From assembly GCF_017874715.1 (NCBI RefSeq), contig NZ_JAGGLR010000007.1, positions 1 to 64,000 of the forward strand: 64,000 bases of DNA, in the 5' to 3' direction. Positions 54,101-64,000 of the stretch are shown here, piece by piece. A program made the translations under genes and the position numbers. The DNA is from Streptomyces iranensis (GTDB taxonomy: Bacteria; Actinomycetota; Actinomycetes; Streptomycetales; Streptomycetaceae). The notes beneath the pieces were generated by a model. It had not been told where the DNA came from, ran no database searches, and worked only from the letters and a program-made list of their open reading frames with translations. The first letter of the stretch is position 1; each line of letters begins with the position of its first letter.

Positions 54101-57100
54101 GCAGGCCCGTGTCCGCACCGGGCGCCGCCTCGGGGAGCGGGATCCAGTCCAGGGTGAACAGCCCGTCCACGGCGGCCCGTCCGGGGGTCCGCAGCTGATC
54201 CGTACGGGCCGGGCGCAGCACCAGCGAGTCGACCGTCAGGACCGGGTCGCCCACGGCGTCGGCCACGGCGATCCGCAGCGCCCGCTCGCCGTCCGCGCCC
54301 TGCTCACTCGGGGACAGCCGGACGCGTACGGTGGTCGCTCCGGCGGCCCACAGGGAGACGCCGTGCCAGGCGAACGGCAGCCACACCTGGCCGCCGTCGT
54401 GCTGCACCTCGGGCCGGTCGGTCCGGTCGGGCCGGTCGGTCCGGTCGGTCCGGTCGGTCCGGTCGGGCCGGTCGGTCCGGTCGGTCCGTTCGAGGAGGGA
54501 CGCCGGGTGCAGTGCGGCATCGAGCAGCGCCGGGTGGATGCCGAATCCGGCCTGGTCGCCCGCGGCTTCGGGCAGCGCCACCTCGGCCAGCACATCCGCG
54601 CCGTCGCGCCACAGCTTCCGGACGCCCCGGAACGCGGGGCCGTATCCGTATTCGGCGGCCTCGGCACGCTCGTAGAAGCCGTCCGTGTCCACCGCTTCCG
54701 CGCTCGCCGGGGGCCAGGCCCCGGCGAGCTGGGGCGCCGATTCGCACTGGGGGCCGAGTACGCCGACCGCATGGCACACCCAGACCGGGTCCGCGGTGGC
54801 TTCGGCGTCGCGGTCGGGCCGGGAGTACACCCGTACGTCACGGCGTCCGTCGTCGGCGGCCTCGCCCACCACCACCTGGACGCGCAGCCCACCGGTGTCG
54901 GGGAGGACGAGCGGGACCCGCAGGGCGAGTTCCTCCACCGTGCCGCAGCCCGCCTCGTCGGCGGCCCGCAGCGCCCATTCGACCTGGGCCGCGCCCGGGA
55001 TCAGCCGGGCGCCCGCCACCACGTGTTCGCCGAGCCAGCCCTCGCCGCCACCGGCCGTCAGCCGTCCGGTGAGCAGATGGGTGCTGCCGTCGGCGAGTTC
55101 CACGGCCGCGCCGAGCAGCGGGTGGTCCGCGGAGACCAGGCCGAGGTCGGTGGGATCGCCGCCCCGGCCCGCGGTGCCCTCGAGCCAGTAGCGCTCCCGC
55201 TGGAAGGCGTAGGTGGGCAGCGGCACGGTGCGGGGCGCGGGATCGGTGGGGAACAGGGTGGTCCAGTCGACGTCGACCCCCGCGGTGAACGCCTGGGCCA
55301 GCGATCGCACCAACTGGGCGGGATCGCCGTGGTCCCGGCGCAGGGTGGGGACGGTGGCGGCGGGGAGGCCCGCCTCCTCGAAGCTCTCCTGCATGCCCAC
55401 CGTGAGGACGGGGTGGGTGCTGGCCTCGATAAACACCCGGTGGCCATCGGCCAGCAGCGCCCGGATCGCCTCGGCGAACCGTACCGGCTCCCGCAGGTTC
55501 CGTACCCAGTAGCCCGTGTCCAGGACGGAGCCGTCGGCACGGGCGCCCGTCACGGTGGAGTAGAACGCCACCCCGGCGGATCCGGGCGTCCCGACCGGCT
55601 CAACCCCCGCGAGCAGCTCGGTGAGTTCGTCGGCGATCGCATCGACCTGGGGACTGTGCGAGGCGTAGTCCACCTCGATCATCCGGGCGCGTTCCCGGGT
55701 GTCACGACAGGCGGCCACGGCCGCGGCCACCTGCTCCGGCGGGCCGGACACCACCGTGGAGGCGGGGCCGTTCACGGCGGCCACGACCACGGCGGTGGCG
55801 CGGTCGCCGAGACCGGACAGCAGATCCGTGGCCTGTTCCTGACCCACGCCGAGGGAGGCCATGGCCCCGCCACCGGCCAGTTGGCGCAGCGCCCGGCTGC
55901 GCAGGGCCACGATCCGGGCCCCGTCCTCCAGGGTGAGCGCCCCGGCCACGCAGGCGGCGGCGATCTCGCCCTGGCTGTGGCCCACGACGGCGGCGGGCCG
56001 CACCCCGTGGCCCGCCCATACGGCGGCCAGGGACACCATCACCGCCCAGAGGACCGGCTGCACCACGTCCACCCGGCTCAGATCGCCCGCGCCGTCCACG
56101 CCGCGCAGCACATCGGTGAGCGACCAGTCGACGTGGGGCGCGAGCGCTCGTTCACACTCGGCCACCCGGGCGGCGAACACCGGTGAGGCGTCCAGCAGTC
56201 CGGCGCCCATCCCGATCCACTGCGAACCCTGCCCGGGGAACACCAGCACCGGACCCGCGCCGCCCGTGGTGGCGGCCGTGCCCGTGTGCACAACGCCCGG
56301 GTGTGTCTCGTCGGCCGCCAGGGCCTCGATGGCCGCCATCAGTTCGGCGTGGCTCTCGCCGACCACCACGGCGCGGTGGTCGAACAGGGTACGGGAGCGG
56401 ATGAGGGACCAGCCCACCTCGGCGGGCGAGGCGGTGGGGCCGGTGGCCAGCCGCGCGGCCAGCGCCCGCGCCTGGTCCCGCAGCGCGCCCGCGCCCCGCG
56501 CGGACAGCACCCAGGGCACCGCCCGGGGGCCATCGGACTCGGGCTCCGGCTCGGTGCGTTCGGCCTGGTCGGGTGCCTGTTCCAGGATCACGTGGGCGTT
56601 GGTGCCGCTGATGCCGAAGGACGACACACCGGCCCGGCGCGGACGCTCGTCCGCCGGCCATTCGACCGCCTCGGTCAGCAGCCGCACTCCATCGTCGTCC
56701 CACTCCACATGCGGGCTCGGCTCATCGATGTGCAGCGAGGCGGGCAGCAGGCCATGGCGCATCGCCATGACCATCTTGATCACACCCGCCGCGCCCGCGG
56801 CGGCCTGCGTATGACCGATGTTGGATTTGATGGAGCCGAGCCACAGCGGACGGCCCTCCGGCCGCTCCTGCCCGTACGTGGCCAGCAGCGCCTGCGCCTC
56901 GATGGGGTCGCCGAGTGTGGTGCCCGTGCCGTGGGCCTCGACCACGTCGACGTCCGCCGGGGAGAGCCGTGCGGTGGCCAGGGCCTGGCGGATCACCCGC
57001 TGCTGGGAGGGCCCGTTCGGCGCGGTCAGACCGTTGGAAGCGCCGTCCTGGTTGACCGCCGACCCACGGATCACCGCCAGCGCCTCACGGCCGTTGCGGC

Positions 57101-60100
57101 GCGCGTCCGACAGCCGCTCCAGGACGAGCAGCCCGATGCCCTCGCCCCAGCCGGTGCCGTCGGCCGCCGCGGCGAACGGCTTGCAGCGGCCGTCCGGGGC
57201 CAGTCCGCGCTGCCGCGAGAACTCCACGAAGGTGTTCGGTGTGGCCATCACCGTGACGCCACCGGCCAGGGCCAGGGTGCACTCGCCCTGCCGCAGGGCC
57301 TGCGCCGCGAGATGCATGGCCACCAGCGACGACGAACACGCCGTGTCCACCGTCACCGCGGGCCCCTCCAGGCCGAAGGTGAACGCCACCCGGCCGGAGG
57401 CGATGCTCGGTGTGCTGCCGGTCATCAGCCGGCCCTCGACGCCCTCCGGGGTGCGGCCCAGGAAGCGGCTTCCGTAGTCGTCGTACATCACGCCGGTGAT
57501 CACCGCGCCGCGGCTGCCGCGCAGGCTCACCGGGTCGATGCCCGCGCTCTCGAACGCCTGCCACGCGGTTTCCAGCAGCAGCCGCTGCTGGGGGTCGGTG
57601 GCCAGCGCCTCGCGGGGTGGGATCCCGAAGAACTCCGCGTCGAACCGCGGCGCCTCGTAGAGGAACCCGCCCTCGCGTGCGTAGCTGGTGCCCGTGTGGT
57701 CCGGGTCGGGGTCGAAGAGGCCCCCGAGGTCCCAGCCACGGTCCGCAGGGAACTCCCCGATCGCGTCCCCGCCCTCGGCCACCAGCCGCCACAGCTCCTC
57801 GGGGGAGCCGACGCCGCCCGGATAGCGGCAGGCCATGCCGACGATGGCGATCGGGTCGTCGTCGGTGGCCACGACGGCCGGCGTCGTCGGGAGCGGTGTC
57901 CCGGCCGGTGCGCCGACCAGCCGCTCCCGCAGGAAGCGCACCAGGGCGTCGGGGGTCGGATAGTCGAAGACGACGGTGGCCGGGATCCGGGTGCCGGTGG
58001 CGGCGTTGAGCCGGTTGCGCAGGTCGAGCGCCGTGAGCGAGTCGAAGCCGAGATCCTGGAACGCCCTGCCCAGGTCGATGGCCTCCGGTGCGGGATGGGC
58101 GAGTACGGTGGCCACCTGGTCGCGTACCAGCTCTCCGATGAGCCGGTCCCGCTCCTCGGTGGACAGCCCGGCGAGCCGCCCGGACAAGGAGCCCGATCCG
58201 GTGTTCCGCGCGGCCCGCGTGGGGACGTGCACCAGCCGCCGCAGCACGGGCGGAAGTGGCCCGGCGGCGGCCCGGGTGCGCAGCGCCGCGAGGTCGAAGC
58301 GCGCGGGGACGAGCGTGGGGCGGTCGGTGGTGAGTGCCGCGTCGAGCAGCGTCAGCGCCTGCTCGCCTGAGACGGCGGCGATACCGGAGCGGGCCATCCG
58401 GGCGAGGTCCGCGTCATCCAGGTGGCCGGTCATGCCACCGGCGGACGCCAGCAGCCCCCAGGCCAGCGCGTGGGCCGTCCGCCCCTCGGCGCGGCGGTGC
58501 TCGGCGAGGGCGTTGAGGAACATGTTGGCCGCGGCATAGTTGGCCTGGCCGCCGTTGCCCATGATGGAGGCGGCGGAGGAGAACATCACGAACGCGGCCG
58601 GATCCATGTCCCGGGTCAGCCGGTGCAGATGCCACGCGGCATCCACCTTCGGGGCGAGGACGGTGTCGAGTTGCTCGGGGGTCATGGCGGTGACCACACC
58701 GTCGTCGAGCACTCCCGCGGCATGGATGACGGCCGTCAGCGGATGGGCTTCGGGGAGCGAGTCGAGCAGGGCGGCCAGCGCCTCGGGGTCGGCGGCGTCA
58801 CACGCGGTGACGCGTACGTCCGCCGCGCCCAGCGCGGTCAGTTCGTCCGCGAACGCGTCGATGTCCTCCGTGATGCCACCACGCCGGCTGACCAGCAGCA
58901 GATGGCGGGCGCCGTGTGCGGTGACCAGATGGCGGGCGACCAGCCGGCCGAGCGCTCCGGTGCCACCGGTGATCAGTGCCGTGCCGTCCGGGTCGAGGGT
59001 GCGGGACGGGGTGTCGTGGTCAGGGCGAACGGTGACCAGACGGGGCACATGGGCCGTTCCCGCCCGTACCGCCACCTCGGATTCGGCACCGGCGACGGCG
59101 GCCGGAAGGACGGTGCTCAGGGCATCGCGCGAGGCGGGGTCGTCGTCCAGGTCGAGCAGCAGGATGCGCTCGGGGTGTTCGGCCTGGGCGGCGCGGACCA
59201 GGCCCCATACGGGCGCGGTGGCCAGGTCGGCGGGCCCGTCCCCGGGGCCGGTGGCGACGGCGCCACGGGTGGCGATGACCAGCCGGGCCCCGCTGAACCG
59301 CTCTTCCGTCAGCCAGGTGCGCAGTGCGTCGAGGACGTGATGGACCGCCGCGCGTACGCGAGCGGGTGTTTCGTCGGGGTGTGGTGCGGTGTCCGGTGTG
59401 CCGGGGCATTCGAGGACGACGATGTCGGGGGCGGGCTGTCCGCCGTCGAGGACGGCCCGCAGGGCGGCCAGGTCGGGAAGGGATGGGAGGGCCGGGTCCG
59501 GGTCCTGGGATCCGACGAGCGCCCAACTCGCCGAGGGCGGGGCGGAGTCGGCGGGGACCGGATACGGCTGCCAGTCCAGGCGGTACAGCGGGGTGTCGGC
59601 CGTGGCGGCGCGGGCCGAGCGCCAGCGGTCGGCGGAGACCTCCCGCAGCCCGAGGGCGTCGATGGTGGCCACGGGCGCGCCGTGGTCGTCGGTCAGCCTC
59701 AGGGTGATGGTGTCCGGGGCGGTGGGGGTGATGCGTACGCGCAGCCGGGTGGCGCCGGTGGCGAAGAGCCGCACCCCGCCGAAGGAGAACGGCAGCCGGA
59801 CGGTCCCCTCGGCGCCGTCCGGCGCGTGGTCACCTCCGAAGCGGCCCTTGCCGCCCATGCCGCCCATGCCGCCGAAGAGCTCCTCCACCGGGTGCAGTGC
59901 GCTGTCGAGCAGGGCGGGGTGGAGTCCGTAGCCGTCGGCCTCGCCGCGCTGTTCGGGGGCCAGACGTACCTCGGCGAACATCTCGTCGCCGAGCCGCCAT
60001 GCGGAGTGCAGTCCGCGGAAGGCGGGCCCGTAGGCGTATCCCCGCGCGGCCAGGCGCTCGTACAGGTCCGCCACATCAACCGGGACGGCCTCGGCGGGTG

Positions 60101-63100
60101 GCCAGGCCATGGCCGGTGGCTCGCCGCCGGGCGGTGGCGTGGCCGCGGCGGACAGGAGGCCGGTGGCGTGGTGGCGCCAGGCGGCCGGGGCGTCCAGGAT
60201 GTCGCCGCCCTCGTCGGCGGGGCGCGAGGCGATGGTGACGGTCCGCCGTCCGGCCTCGTCGGGTGCGGTGACGGCGAGCTGGATCCGTACCGCGCCGGAG
60301 GCGGGCAGGATCAGCGGGGTCTCCAGGGTGAGGTCGTCGATCAGCTCGCAGCCGGTGTGCGCGGCGGCGAGGAGGCCCAGCTCCAGCAGGGCCGTACCGG
60401 GCAGGGGGACGCTGTCCGCGATGGTGTGGTCGGCGAGCCAGGCGTGGGTGTGCGCGGACAGCCGTCCGGTGAGCAGCAGCCCGCCATCGGGCGTTTCCAC
60501 GGCGGCCTGGAGCAGGGGATGGCCGGTGGCGCCGAGGCCGACGGCGCGTACGTCGGCGGTGGCGTTCGGGACGGGCCGCCAGTACCGCTGCCGCTGGAAC
60601 CGGTAGGTGGGCAGGTCGACATGGCCCGCGTCCTCGGGGATGGCGGCGGCGAAGTCGACCGTGCCGCCGTCGATGTGCGTCAGGGCGAGCGCGGTCAGCA
60701 GCGTACGGGGCTCGTCGCGGCCCGGACGCAGGGCGGTGGCGAACACGGGCGCGGGGCCCGGGGTGTCGGAGGTGTCGGCGGTGTCGGCGGCCAGGGCGTC
60801 CTGGGCCATGGTGGTGAGGACGGCGTCCGGGCCGAGTTCGAGGTAGCGTGTCACGCCTTCGCGGTGCAGGGTGCGCAGTCCGTCGTGGAACCGTACGGGC
60901 TCGATGACGTGGCGCACCCAGTACTCGGGGTCGCGGAGCTGCTCGGGGTCGGCCTGCCGGCCGGTGACGTTGGAGATCACCGGAATGCGCGGTGCGTGGT
61001 AGGTGAGCCGCCGCGCCACCTCGCGGAAGTCGTCGAGCATGGGGGCCAGAAGGGGCGAGTGGAAGGCATGGCTGACCCGGAGCCGCTTGGTGCGGTGCCC
61101 TCGTTCCTTCAGGGTGCGGGCGATCTCGTCGACGGTTTCGGCGGCTCCGGACACGACCACCGAGGCCGGGCCGTTGACCGCGGCGAGCGTCACATGGTCC
61201 TCATGGCCGGCGAGCAGGGGGAGCAGCTGCTCCTCGGTGGCTTCGACGGCGGCCATCGCACCGCCGGAGGGCAGCGCCTGCATCAACCGGCCGCGGGCGG
61301 CCACCAGTTCGCAGGCGTCCGGCAGGGACAGCACGCCCGCCACATGCGCCGCCACCAGTTCGCCGACGGAGTGTCCGGTCAGGAACGAGGGGGTGAGGCC
61401 GAACGACTCGACGAGCCGGAAGAGCGCGGTCTCCAGGGCGAAGAGGGCCGCCTGGGTCACACCGGTACCGTGCAGGGCCCGCGCCTGGTCGGTGTCCTCC
61501 GCCGCGAAGAGGATCTCGCGGAGCGGTCGGCCGGGCAGCGGATCGAGATGGGCGCAGACCTCGTCCAGAGTGGCGGCGAACACCTCGAAGGTCCGGTACA
61601 GCTCACGGCCCATACCGGGCCGCTGGCTGCCCTGCCCGGTGAACATGAAGGCGGTGCCACTTGAGCGGGTCGCCGCCGTGGCCCGGATCAGCCCGGGGTG
61701 GCTCTGGTCGTCGGCCAGCGCCCGCACGGCGGCCAGCAGCTCGTCGTGGTCCTCGCCGATGGCAACGGCCCGGTGTTCGAAGGCCGAGCGGGTCCGGGCC
61801 AGCGACCGGCCCACATCGGCCACGGGCGGCCCGGGGTGGGCGGTGAGGTGGGCGGCGAGCGCCCCGGCCTGGTCCCGTAACGCCTGTCCGGTACGGGCGG
61901 ACACCACCCAGGGCACCACGCGGCGGTCCGGCGTCGCCGGGTCCGCGGCGGTCGGCTCAGGGGTCCCGGCCGAGGTGAAGGGCTCGTCGGCGGGGGGCTG
62001 TTCGAGCAGCAGATGGGCGTTGGTCCCCGAGATGCCGAAGGAGGACACCCCGGCCCGGCGCGGCCGTTCGCCACCCGGCCACCCGACGGCTTCGGTGAGC
62101 AGGCGTACGGCGCCGGTGTCCCATGCCACATGGGGCGTGGGGTGCTTGACGTTCAAGGTGGCGGGCAGCGTCTCATGCCGCATCGCCATGATCATCTTGA
62201 TGACACCGGCCACGCCCGCGGCACCCTGGGTGTGACCGATGTTGGACTTGACCGATCCAAGCCACAGCGGCCGGTCCTCGGTCCGGTCCCGGCCGTAGGT
62301 GGCGAGCAGTGCATGGGCCTCGATGGGATCGCCGAGACGGGTTCCGGTGCCATGCGCCTCCACCACGTCCACCTCGGCCGGGGACAGCCGTGCGTTCGCC
62401 AACGCCTGGAGGATGACGCGCTGTTGGGAGGGCCCGTTGGGCGCCGTCAGGCCGTTGGACGCGCCGTCCTGGTTGATGGCCGAGCCCCGGATCACGGCCA
62501 GCACCCGGTGGCCGTTGCGCCGGGCGTCGGACAGCCGCTCCAGCAGCACCAGGCCGACGCCCTCGGAGAAGGCGGTGCCGTCGGCGTCGGCGGAGAACGC
62601 CTTGCACCGGCCGTCGGGGGCCAGCCCGCGCTGCCGGGAGAACTCGGTGAAGACATTCGGGATGGCCATCACCGTCACCCCGCCCGCCAGGGCCAGGGTG
62701 CACTCGCCCTGCCTCAGCGCCTGCCCGGCCAGGTGCATCGCGACCAGCGAGGACGAGCACGCCGTGTCCACCGTGACGGCGGGTCCCTCCAGGCCGAGGG
62801 TGTACGCCACCCGGCCGGAGAGCACACTGGGCGCGTTGCCCGTCACCAGATAGCCCTCGGCGCTCTTCTCGATGTGCGGAGTGCCGAAGCCGGGCAGCGC
62901 GGTCCCGGCGTACACGCCCGTCGAGGTGCCCTTCAGCGAGACCGGGTCGATTCCGGCGCGTTCGAGAAGCTCCCAGGACACCTCCAGCAGCAGCCGCTGC
63001 TGCGGGTCGATGACCAGCGCCTCGCGCGGGCTGATCCCGAAGAACTCGGGGTCGAAGCGGTCGGCGTCGTAGAGGAAGCCGCCCTCGCGGGCATGGCTGG

Positions 63101-63374
63101 TGCCGGGGTGGTCCGGGTCCGGGTGGAACAACCCCTCCAGGTCCCAGCCGCGGTCGTCGGGGAACTCCCCCATCGCGTGCGCGCCGGAGGCCAGGAGCCG
63201 CCACAGCGCCTCGGGCGAGTCGGCGCCGCCGGGGTAGCGGCAGGCCATGCCGACCACGGCCACCGGCTCCTGGGAGCGGTCCTCCAGCTCGCGCAGCCGC
63301 TGACGCGTTTCGTGCAGATCGCCTGCCACTCGCCTCAGATAGTCGACCAGCTTCTCTTCATTAGCGTGCGTCAC
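51168..63374 (-). CDS. Modular type I PKS, two modules: KS-AT(mal)-DH-KR-ACP / KS-AT(mm)-DH-ER-KR-ACP
   Basis: 4,068 residues from a GTG start at 63374 ([15 protein letters not shown] docking helix), 41 bases after the previous stop. First module: KS (Cys 206), AT about 669 with GHSVGE and HAFH (malonyl-CoA), DH from about 950 (HxxxDxxxx[12 protein letters not shown]), KR about 1466 (LDD), ACP about 1776. Second module: KS from about 1836, AT about 2467 with GHSQGE/YASH (methylmalonyl), DH from about 2750 (HxxxGxxxxP), ER about 3285-3610 ([13 protein letters not shown]), KR about 3621, ACP about 3940, docking tail FELIDRELP. Predicted output: an alkene, then a fully reduced methyl-branched unit, matching nigericin modules 3 and 4. 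The ER has Tyr where the other two ERs have Val. Two DH loops carry repeats (GGMGGM at 59851-59877; RTD at 54411-54488). Confidence 0.93.
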   Translation of the reverse strand: MTHANEEKLVDYLRRVAGDLHETRQRLRELEDRSQEPVAVVGMACRYPGGADSPEALWRLLASGAHAMGEFPDDRGWDLEGLFHPDPDHPGTSHAREGGFLYDADRFDPEFFGISPREALVIDPQQRLLLEVSWELLERAGIDPVSLKGTSTGVYAGTALPGFGTPHIEKSAEGYLVTGNAPSVLSGRVAYTLGLEGPAVTVDTACSSSLVAMHLAGQALRQGECTLALAGGVTVMAIPNVFTEFSRQRGLAPDGRCKAFSADADGTAFSEGVGLVLLERLSDARRNGHRVLAVIRGSAINQDGASNGLTAPNGPSQQRVILQALANARLSPAEVDVVEAHGTGTRLGDPIEAHALLATYGRDRTEDRPLWLGSVKSNIGHTQGAAGVAGVIKMIMAMRHETLPATLNVKHPTPHVAWDTGAVRLLTEAVGWPGGERPRRAGVSSFGISGTNAHLLLEQPPADEPFTSAGTPEPTAADPATPDRRVVPWVVSARTGQALRDQAGALAAHLTAHPGPPVADVGRSLARTRSAFEHRAVAIGEDHDELLAAVRALADDQSHPGLIRATAATRSSGTAFMFTGQGSQRPGMGRELYRTFEVFAATLDEVCAHLDPLPGRPLREILFAAEDTDQARALHGTGVTQAALFALETALFRLVESFGLTPSFLTGHSVGELVAAHVAGVLSLPDACELVAARGRLMQALPSGGAMAAVEATEEQLLPLLAGHEDHVTLAAVNGPASVVVSGAAETVDEIARTLKERGHRTKRLRVSHAFHSPLLAPMLDDFREVARRLTYHAPRIPVISNVTGRQADPEQLRDPEYWVRHVIEPVRFHDGLRTLHREGVTRYLELGPDAVLTTMAQDALAADTADTSDTPGPAPVFATALRPGRDEPRTLLTALALTHIDGGTVDFAAAIPEDAGHVDLPTYRFQRQRYWRPVPNATADVRAVGLGATGHPLLQAAVETPDGGLLLTGRLSAHTHAWLADHTIADSVPLPGTALLELGLLAAAHTGCELIDDLTLETPLILPASGAVRIQLAVTAPDEAGRRTVTIASRPADEGGDILDAPAAWRHHATGLLSAAATPPPGGEPPAMAWPPAEAVPVDVADLYERLAARGYAYGPAFRGLHSAWRLGDEMFAEVRLAPEQRGEADGYGLHPALLDSALHPVEELFGGMGGMGGKGRFGGDHAPDGAEGTVRLPFSFGGVRLFATGATRLRVRITPTAPDTITLRLTDDHGAPVATIDALGLREVSADRWRSARAATADTPLYRLDWQPYPVPADSAPPSASWALVGSQDPDPALPSLPDLAALRAVLDGGQPAPDIVVLECPGTPDTAPHPDETPARVRAAVHHVLDALRTWLTEERFSGARLVIATRGAVATGPGDGPADLATAPVWGLVRAAQAEHPERILLLDLDDDPASRDALSTVLPAAVAGAESEVAVRAGTAHVPRLVTVRPDHDTPSRTLDPDGTALITGGTGALGRLVARHLVTAHGARHLLLVSRRGGITEDIDAFADELTALGAADVRVTACDAADPEALAALLDSLPEAHPLTAVIHAAGVLDDGVVTAMTPEQLDTVLAPKVDAAWHLHRLTRDMDPAAFVMFSSAASIMGNGGQANYAAANMFLNALAEHRRAEGRTAHALAWGLLASAGGMTGHLDDADLARMARSGIAAVSGEQALTLLDAALTTDRPTLVPARFDLAALRTRAAAGPLPPVLRRLVHVPTRAARNTGSGSLSGRLAGLSTEERDRLIGELVRDQVATVLAHPAPEAIDLGRAFQDLGFDSLTALDLRNRLNAATGTRIPATVVFDYPTPDALVRFLRERLVGAPAGTPLPTTPAVVATDDDPIAIVGMACRYPGGVGSPEELWRLVAEGGDAIGEFPADRGWDLGGLFDPDPDHTGTSYAREGGFLYEAPRFDAEFFGIPPREALATDPQQRLLLETAWQAFESAGIDPVSLRGSRGAVITGVMYDDYGSRFLGRTPEGVEGRLMTGSTPSIASGRVAFTFGLEGPAVTVDTACSSSLVAMHLAAQALRQGECTLALAGGVTVMATPNTFVEFSRQRGLAPDGRCKPFAAAADGTGWGEGIGLLVLERLSDARRNGREALAVIRGSAVNQDGASNGLTAPNGPSQQRVIRQALATARLSPADVDVVEAHGTGTTLGDPIEAQALLATYGQERPEGRPLWLGSIKSNIGHTQAAAGAAGVIKMVMAMRHGLLPASLHIDEPSPHVEWDDDGVRLLTEAVEWPADERPRRAGVSSFGISGTNAHVILEQAPDQAERTEPEPESDGPRAVPWVLSARGAGALRDQARALAARLATGPTASPAEVGWSLIRSRTLFDHRAVVVGESHAELMAAIEALAADETHPGVVHTGTAATTGGAGPVLVFPGQGSQWIGMGAGLLDASPVFAARVAECERALAPHVDWSLTDVLRGVDGAGDLSRVDVVQPVLWAVMVSLAAVWAGHGVRPAAVVGHSQGEIAAACVAGALTLEDGARIVALRSRALRQLAGGGAMASLGVGQEQATDLLSGLGDRATAVVVAAVNGPASTVVSGPPEQVAAAVAACRDTRERARMIEVDYASHSPQVDAIADELTELLAGVEPVGTPGSAGVAFYSTVTGARADGSVLDTGYWVRNLREPVRFAEAIRALLADGHRVFIEASTHPVLTVGMQESFEEAGLPAATVPTLRRDHGDPAQLVRSLAQAFTAGVDVDWTTLFPTDPAPRTVPLPTYAFQRERYWLEGTAGRGGDPTDLGLVSADHPLLGAAVELADGSTHLLTGRLTAGGGEGWLGEHVVAGARLIPGAAQVEWALRAADEAGCGTVEELALRVPLVLPDTGGLRVQVVVGEAADDGRRDVRVYSRPDRDAEATADPVWVCHAVGVLGPQCESAPQLAGAWPPASAEAVDTDGFYERAEAAEYGYGPAFRGVRKLWRDGADVLAEVALPEAAGDQAGFGIHPALLDAALHPASLLERTDRTDRPDRTDRTDRTDRPDRTDRPEVQHDGGQVWLPFAWHGVSLWAAGATTVRVRLSPSEQGADGERALRIAVADAVGDPVLTVDSLVLRPARTDQLRTPGRAAVDGLFTLDWIPLPEAAPGADTGLPQPVAGDGGWVALGSEILDWAPSGMVRHPDLESLVAAIDAGAPVPSVALTAVPASTTAVDIGAAEADALAVVRRTLDLLRGWLAEPRLTDSRLVVVTHGAVAAGGPVADDPGSRAVDTAGAAVWGLLRSAQAENPDRFILLDRDPRGVPDSDEIGAAVLDGVLKAVALDEPQVVVGSGRVRAPRLMRAGGPGSGGLVGPVAQSAWRLAVTGASTVDHVTPVPCPEVLEPLGPGEVRIEVHAAGMNFRDALIVVGMYPGGGVFRGSEGAGVVVDIGPEVTGLAVGDRVMGLFEGAFGPWAVADARMVVPIPDGWSFRQAAAVPVVFLTAWYGLVDLAGLRNGETALIHAATGGVGMAAVQIARHLGAEVYATASPGKHGVLEEMGIDAAHRASSRDLDFEETFREATGGRGVDVVLNSLAGPFVDASLRLLADGGRLSEMGKTDIRDPEHLAAARTGIRYRAFDLVPDAGPDRIGEMLRDLSELFAAGVLRPAPVRPWPLSRARDALRQLSQAKHTGKLVLDVPAAVDPDGTVLITGGTGTLGAYVAEHLVRAWGIGHLLLVSRRGPDAPGARDLAARLEGLGARVRVAAADVTDASAVAELVAGVDPEHPLTGVIHATGALDDAVVTSQTPERLARVWTAKATAAAHLHTATARLRLGMFVLFSSAAGTLGSPGQANYAAANAFCDALAAHRRAVGLPGVSIAWGLWADASGMTGHLAEADLARMSRTGVAALSTRHGLALLDAAVQHGGSHLVAAQVYPRTLAGLPADSLPATLRALATTGGGGGAGRRTAAAAGEGRQVDWGARLADLSTAERHRLVLNLVRGHAATVLGHADVDAVQAEASFKELGFDSLTAVELRNRLAAATGLRLPAGMVFDYPEAAVLADYLLERLAPGDGATPGRDAVDPVLGELARLDTTLATLDTDDEGRQRIAQRLGALLAKWNGGGSVDPAAATGFDALEGASDDEMFELIDRELP
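54411..54488 (-). repeat. 9-bp repeat coding for (Arg-Thr/Pro-Asp)8.7 in a DH domain
   Basis: 26 residues of RTD/RPD triplets follow [16 protein letters not shown] and precede [10 protein letters not shown]. In sister DH domains this loop is short. The frame is preserved. Confidence 0.9.
59851..59877 (-). repeat. 9-bp repeat coding for Gly-Gly-Met in a DH domain
   Basis: About three 9-base units encode GGMGGMGGK in the DH of the first module, at the same loop position that carries the RTD expansion in the second module. Confidence 0.7.
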
Positions 63375-63415
63375 GGAGGATCACCCGGCCTTCAGCGAAG
63401 GGCGCGCCACGTTGT

Positions 63416-64000
63416 TCATGACAGGCCAAGTTCGTTGTCGATGAATTCCAGAACCTGATCGGCGGTCGCCACCTGCAACCGCTCCACGGCATTGCCGTCG
63501 TCCGCCTGCGCCGACGAGCACATCGCCTTCCACTTGGACAGCAAGGTCTCCAGCCGGGCGGTGACCGCCCCGGAGTCCACGTCCTCGACGCCGGCGGCCG
63601 ACAGGCTGTTCTCCAGCCTGACCAGCTCATTGAGGACGGGGTGGGGCTGGGCTACGTCTGAGCCCGGGTCACCCGGCGCACCGTCCGGGGAGAGCTCCCG
63701 GCGCAGATACTCGGCCAGCACCGCCGCCGCCGGGTGGTCGAAGACGAGCGCCGCGGGCAGCCGCAGTCCGGTGGCCGCGGCCAGCCGGTTGCGCAGTTCC
63801 ACGGCGGTCAGCGAGTCGAAGCCGAGGTCCTTGAACGACGCGTCCGGCTGCACCACACCCGGATCGGCATGGCCGAGGACCGTGGCCGCCTGGGTGCGCA
63901 CCAGGTTGAGCAGCAGCCGGTGCTGTTCGGTGGGCGGCAGTCCCCTGAGCCGGCCAGCCCAGTCGGTGTTCAGTCCACCGGCGGCCGCCGTGGGCCGGGC
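63416..64000 (-). CDS. Modular type I PKS, C-terminal ACP and docking region (partial)
   Basis: The C-terminal 194 residues of a PKS subunit whose remainder lies right of the window; the frame is open to the last base. It contains the post-KR linker ([21 protein letters not shown] runs into the ACP), an ACP with [12 protein letters not shown], and a C-terminal docking segment ending FIDNELGLS. By inference it is the end of the module 2 subunit, handing its chain to the subunit that starts at 63374. The docking tail is of the same class as that of the 38096-51151 subunit, and both precede subunits beginning NEEKLVxYL. Confidence 0.93.
   Translation of the reverse strand, partial: ARPTAAAGGLNTDWAGRLRGLPPTEQHRLLLNLVRTQAATVLGHADPGVVQPDASFKDLGFDSLTAVELRNRLAAATGLRLPAALVFDHPAAAVLAEYLRRELSPDGAPGDPGSDVAQPHPVLNELVRLENSLSAAGVEDVDSGAVTARLETLLSKWKAMCSSAQADDGNAVERLQVATADQVLEFIDNELGLS

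Overview
This is very GC-rich actinomycete DNA, almost certainly from a Streptomyces. It has long modular type I polyketide synthase (PKS) genes with tightly overlapping start and stop codons, and an intergenic repeat typical of Streptomyces. The window covers most of a polyether ionophore biosynthetic cluster. The diagnostic set is a MonCI-type flavin epoxidase, two small SnoaL/KSI-fold epoxide hydrolase/cyclase proteins (both with Asp38 and Glu65), a stand-alone chain-transfer ketosynthase (KSX), a stand-alone ACP (ACPX), a P450 and a chain-releasing alpha/beta-hydrolase thioesterase.

Layout. Bases 1-10375 (+): the end of the last PKS module (AT-DH-KR-ACP), two epoxide hydrolase/cyclase genes, the epoxidase, KSX and ACPX. 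10393-10434: a strong hairpin terminator. 10458-11717 (-): P450. 11890-12756 (+): release thioesterase, probably from a leaderless transcript. 12921-20828: a self-contained locus, with a TetR regulator (-) divergent from an operon (+) of an amidohydrolase and a five-gene oligopeptide-type ABC importer; it has no evident role in polyether assembly. 20866-64000 (-): a leftward PKS operon read 64000 to 20866, holding the ACP end of one subunit, three bimodular subunits and one monomodular subunit.

The seven complete minus-strand modules, in order of action, are malonyl DH-KR, methylmalonyl DH-ER-KR, methylmalonyl DH-KR, malonyl DH-ER-KR, methylmalonyl DH-KR, methylmalonyl DH-ER-KR, and methylmalonyl with a dead KR. 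The plus-strand terminal module is methylmalonyl DH-KR. From the known structure of nigericin, this is the pattern expected for modules 3 to 9 and 14: three alkenes at C24/25, C20/21 and C16/17 for epoxidation, a C13 ketone for the spiroketal, and methyls at C22, C20, C16, C14, C12 and C2 but not at C24 or C18. I therefore read the locus as a nigericin-type cluster. The assignment is an inference from domain logic, not from a database search. Loading, modules 1-2 (except the ACP of module 2) and modules 10-13 lie outside the window.

The most unusual feature is in the second module of the subunit at 38096-51151. A 289-residue, almost perfect Gly-X-Y (collagen-like) tract of 96 triplets is inserted in frame inside the enoylreductase domain (bases 39590-40456). 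It sits exactly at the loop joining the nucleotide-binding and substrate-binding parts. Smaller in-frame expansions of 6, 9 and 12 bases occur in other PKS domains of the window, so the cluster seems prone to repeat slippage.
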